A stretch of 5,135 nucleotides of DNA, taken from contig CATZIG010000149.1 of NCBI GenBank assembly GCA_958419975.1, positions 1 through 5,135 of the forward strand, written 5' to 3'. Source of the stretch: an uncultured Collinsella sp. Lineage in GTDB: Bacteria; Actinomycetota; Coriobacteriia; Coriobacteriales; Coriobacteriaceae. A model generated the notes under the pieces. The model had not been told where the DNA came from and searched no databases. It saw only the letters and a list, made by a program, of their open reading frames with translations. Made by a program: the position numbers and the translations under genes. Every line of letters begins with the position of its first letter. Within the stretch, counting starts at the first letter, position 1. Positions 4,261 to 5,135 of this stretch are shown here, one piece after another.

Positions 4261-5135
4261 ATGATCAAACTTGTGCTGACCGATATGGACGATACGCTGA
4301 TTCCAGCCGGGCATGACGGCGCCAGCGACTACGCCATTGAGGGTATTCATGCCATGCAGGCGGCGGGTCTGCACTTTGGGCCGGTTTCGGGTCGTCAGCC
4401 GTCCGCGACGGGCTGGATGTTCAAAAACCGTTCCGAGTGTTTTTCGACCGGTGCGTTCTGTAACGGCCAGGTGATGTTTGTCGACGGCGAAGTAGTCGCT
4501 TCGCGCGCAATCGACAACGATGCTCTGATACGTTTGGCTGACTATCTGGAGCAAGAAACCGACGATACATTTCTAAAAGTCTACAGCCTGGGCGATGACT
4601 TTTGGGGTAACGATGCCTATTGCGTGACGAGCAATCCCGAGCGTGTACGTCGCGCTATGGAGTCGGGCGGCAATGCGTGGCTCAAAGGCGAAGAGGCCCC
4701 GTGCCGTCCCGTCGTCGATGACGCGCCGGTGTTTAAGGCGAATATCTGGAGTGCCCGTTCGCGTGAGGAGCTCGCGGAGCTACGCGAGCGCGTTGCCGTT
4801 GAGATGCCGGAACTCTCGCTTGTGTTTCCCAACAACCGAGTGCGCCTGTTCGACATCCTTCCGGATGGTTGGGACAAGGGCTGCGCTGCGCTGGAGCTGG
4901 CGCGCGCCTTGGGCCTGACGCCCGACGAGGTGGCCGTATTTGGCGATTCCGATAACGATTTGCCCATGATCGATGCCGTTCCCAACTCCGTTGCAGTCGC
5001 CAATGCCAATGAGGCCGTCACGGCTGCCGCGCGCTGGCATATCGGCGCTGCGGCAGACGATGCGGTTGCCGGAGCCCTGCATCAGATTGCCGCCTGCGCC
5101 GCGACGGGGGAGATGCCGCCGTTTATGCGCCTGCC
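4261..5135 (+). CDS. Cof-type HAD-IIB family phosphatase (3' end outside window)
   Basis: The ATG at 4261, 4 nt after GGGGGA, opens 291 codons that reach the window edge without a stop. The four HAD motifs are present: motif I DMDDT at 8-12 with nucleophile Asp8 and acid/base Asp10, motif II SGRQ at 43-46, motif III Lys206 in WDKG, and motif IV GDSDNDLPMI at 228-237. The roughly 130-residue stretch between motifs II and III is the C2B cap that defines subfamily IIB. The protein should dephosphorylate small metabolites such as sugar phosphates in the cytosol with Mg2+; the substrate cannot be read from sequence. The usual family length is about 260-290, so only a short tail is probably missing. 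It diverges from the thi operon. E. coli Cof, of the same subfamily, can hydrolyse HMP-PP, so a link to thiamine metabolism is possible but unproven. Confidence 0.9.
   Translation, partial: MIKLVLTDMDDTLIPAGHDGASDYAIEGIHAMQAAGLHFGPVSGRQPSATGWMFKNRSECFSTGAFCNGQVMFVDGEVVASRAIDNDALIRLADYLEQETDDTFLKVYSLGDDFWGNDAYCVTSNPERVRRAMESGGNAWLKGEEAPCRPVVDDAPVFKANIWSARSREELAELRERVAVEMPELSLVFPNNRVRLFDILPDGWDKGCAALELARALGLTPDEVAVFGDSDNDLPMIDAVPNSVAVANANEAVTAAARWHIGAAADDAVAGALHQIAACAATGEMPPFMRL

Overview
The window looks like a chromosomal segment of a GC-rich, Gram-positive gut actinobacterium. The protein style, codon use and gene set suggest class Coriobacteriia, probably close to Collinsella. This taxonomic guess rests on pattern memory, not on a search. 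No mobile element, CRISPR array, tRNA or rRNA is visible.

Layout from left to right: (1) 1-841, minus strand: the N-terminal 280 residues of a diguanylate-cyclase-type protein, a GGDEF domain followed by a PAS-like domain, running off the left edge. (2) 842-1178: a divergent intergenic region with a strong hairpin in the presumed leader of the GGDEF gene, a perfect 13-bp tandem duplication and AT-rich promoter-like stretches. (3) 1179-2048, plus strand: a complete patatin-like phospholipase (COG4667/YjjU type). (4) 2071-2116: a perfect 14-bp inverted repeat between convergent genes, probably a two-way terminator. (5) 4193 down to 2155, minus strand: a thiamine salvage operon made of a TPP riboswitch with an intrinsic terminator, then thiM, a small MTH1187/YkoF-type thiamine-binding protein, and thiE. 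Its genes are 3 nt apart or overlap by 4 nt, each with an AGGAGG Shine-Dalgarno 7-8 nt before its start. (6) 4261-5135, plus strand: a Cof-type HAD phosphatase (subfamily IIB), divergent from the thi operon and cut by the right edge.

The thi operon is the coherent system here. ThiM phosphorylates the salvaged thiazole alcohol (HET/THZ). ThiE joins the phosphate to HMP-PP to make thiamine phosphate. The small protein probably binds thiamine or a precursor. TPP bound by the leader RNA should terminate transcription before thiM. No thiD, thiC, thiG or transporter gene lies in the window, so HMP-PP supply must come from elsewhere. The best points for follow-up are the small binding protein placed between the two salvage enzymes, the thiM start (a GTG after the riboswitch, not the ATG inside the aptamer), the unexplained structured leader and tandem repeat before the GGDEF gene, and the long-looped hairpin at 2071-2116.
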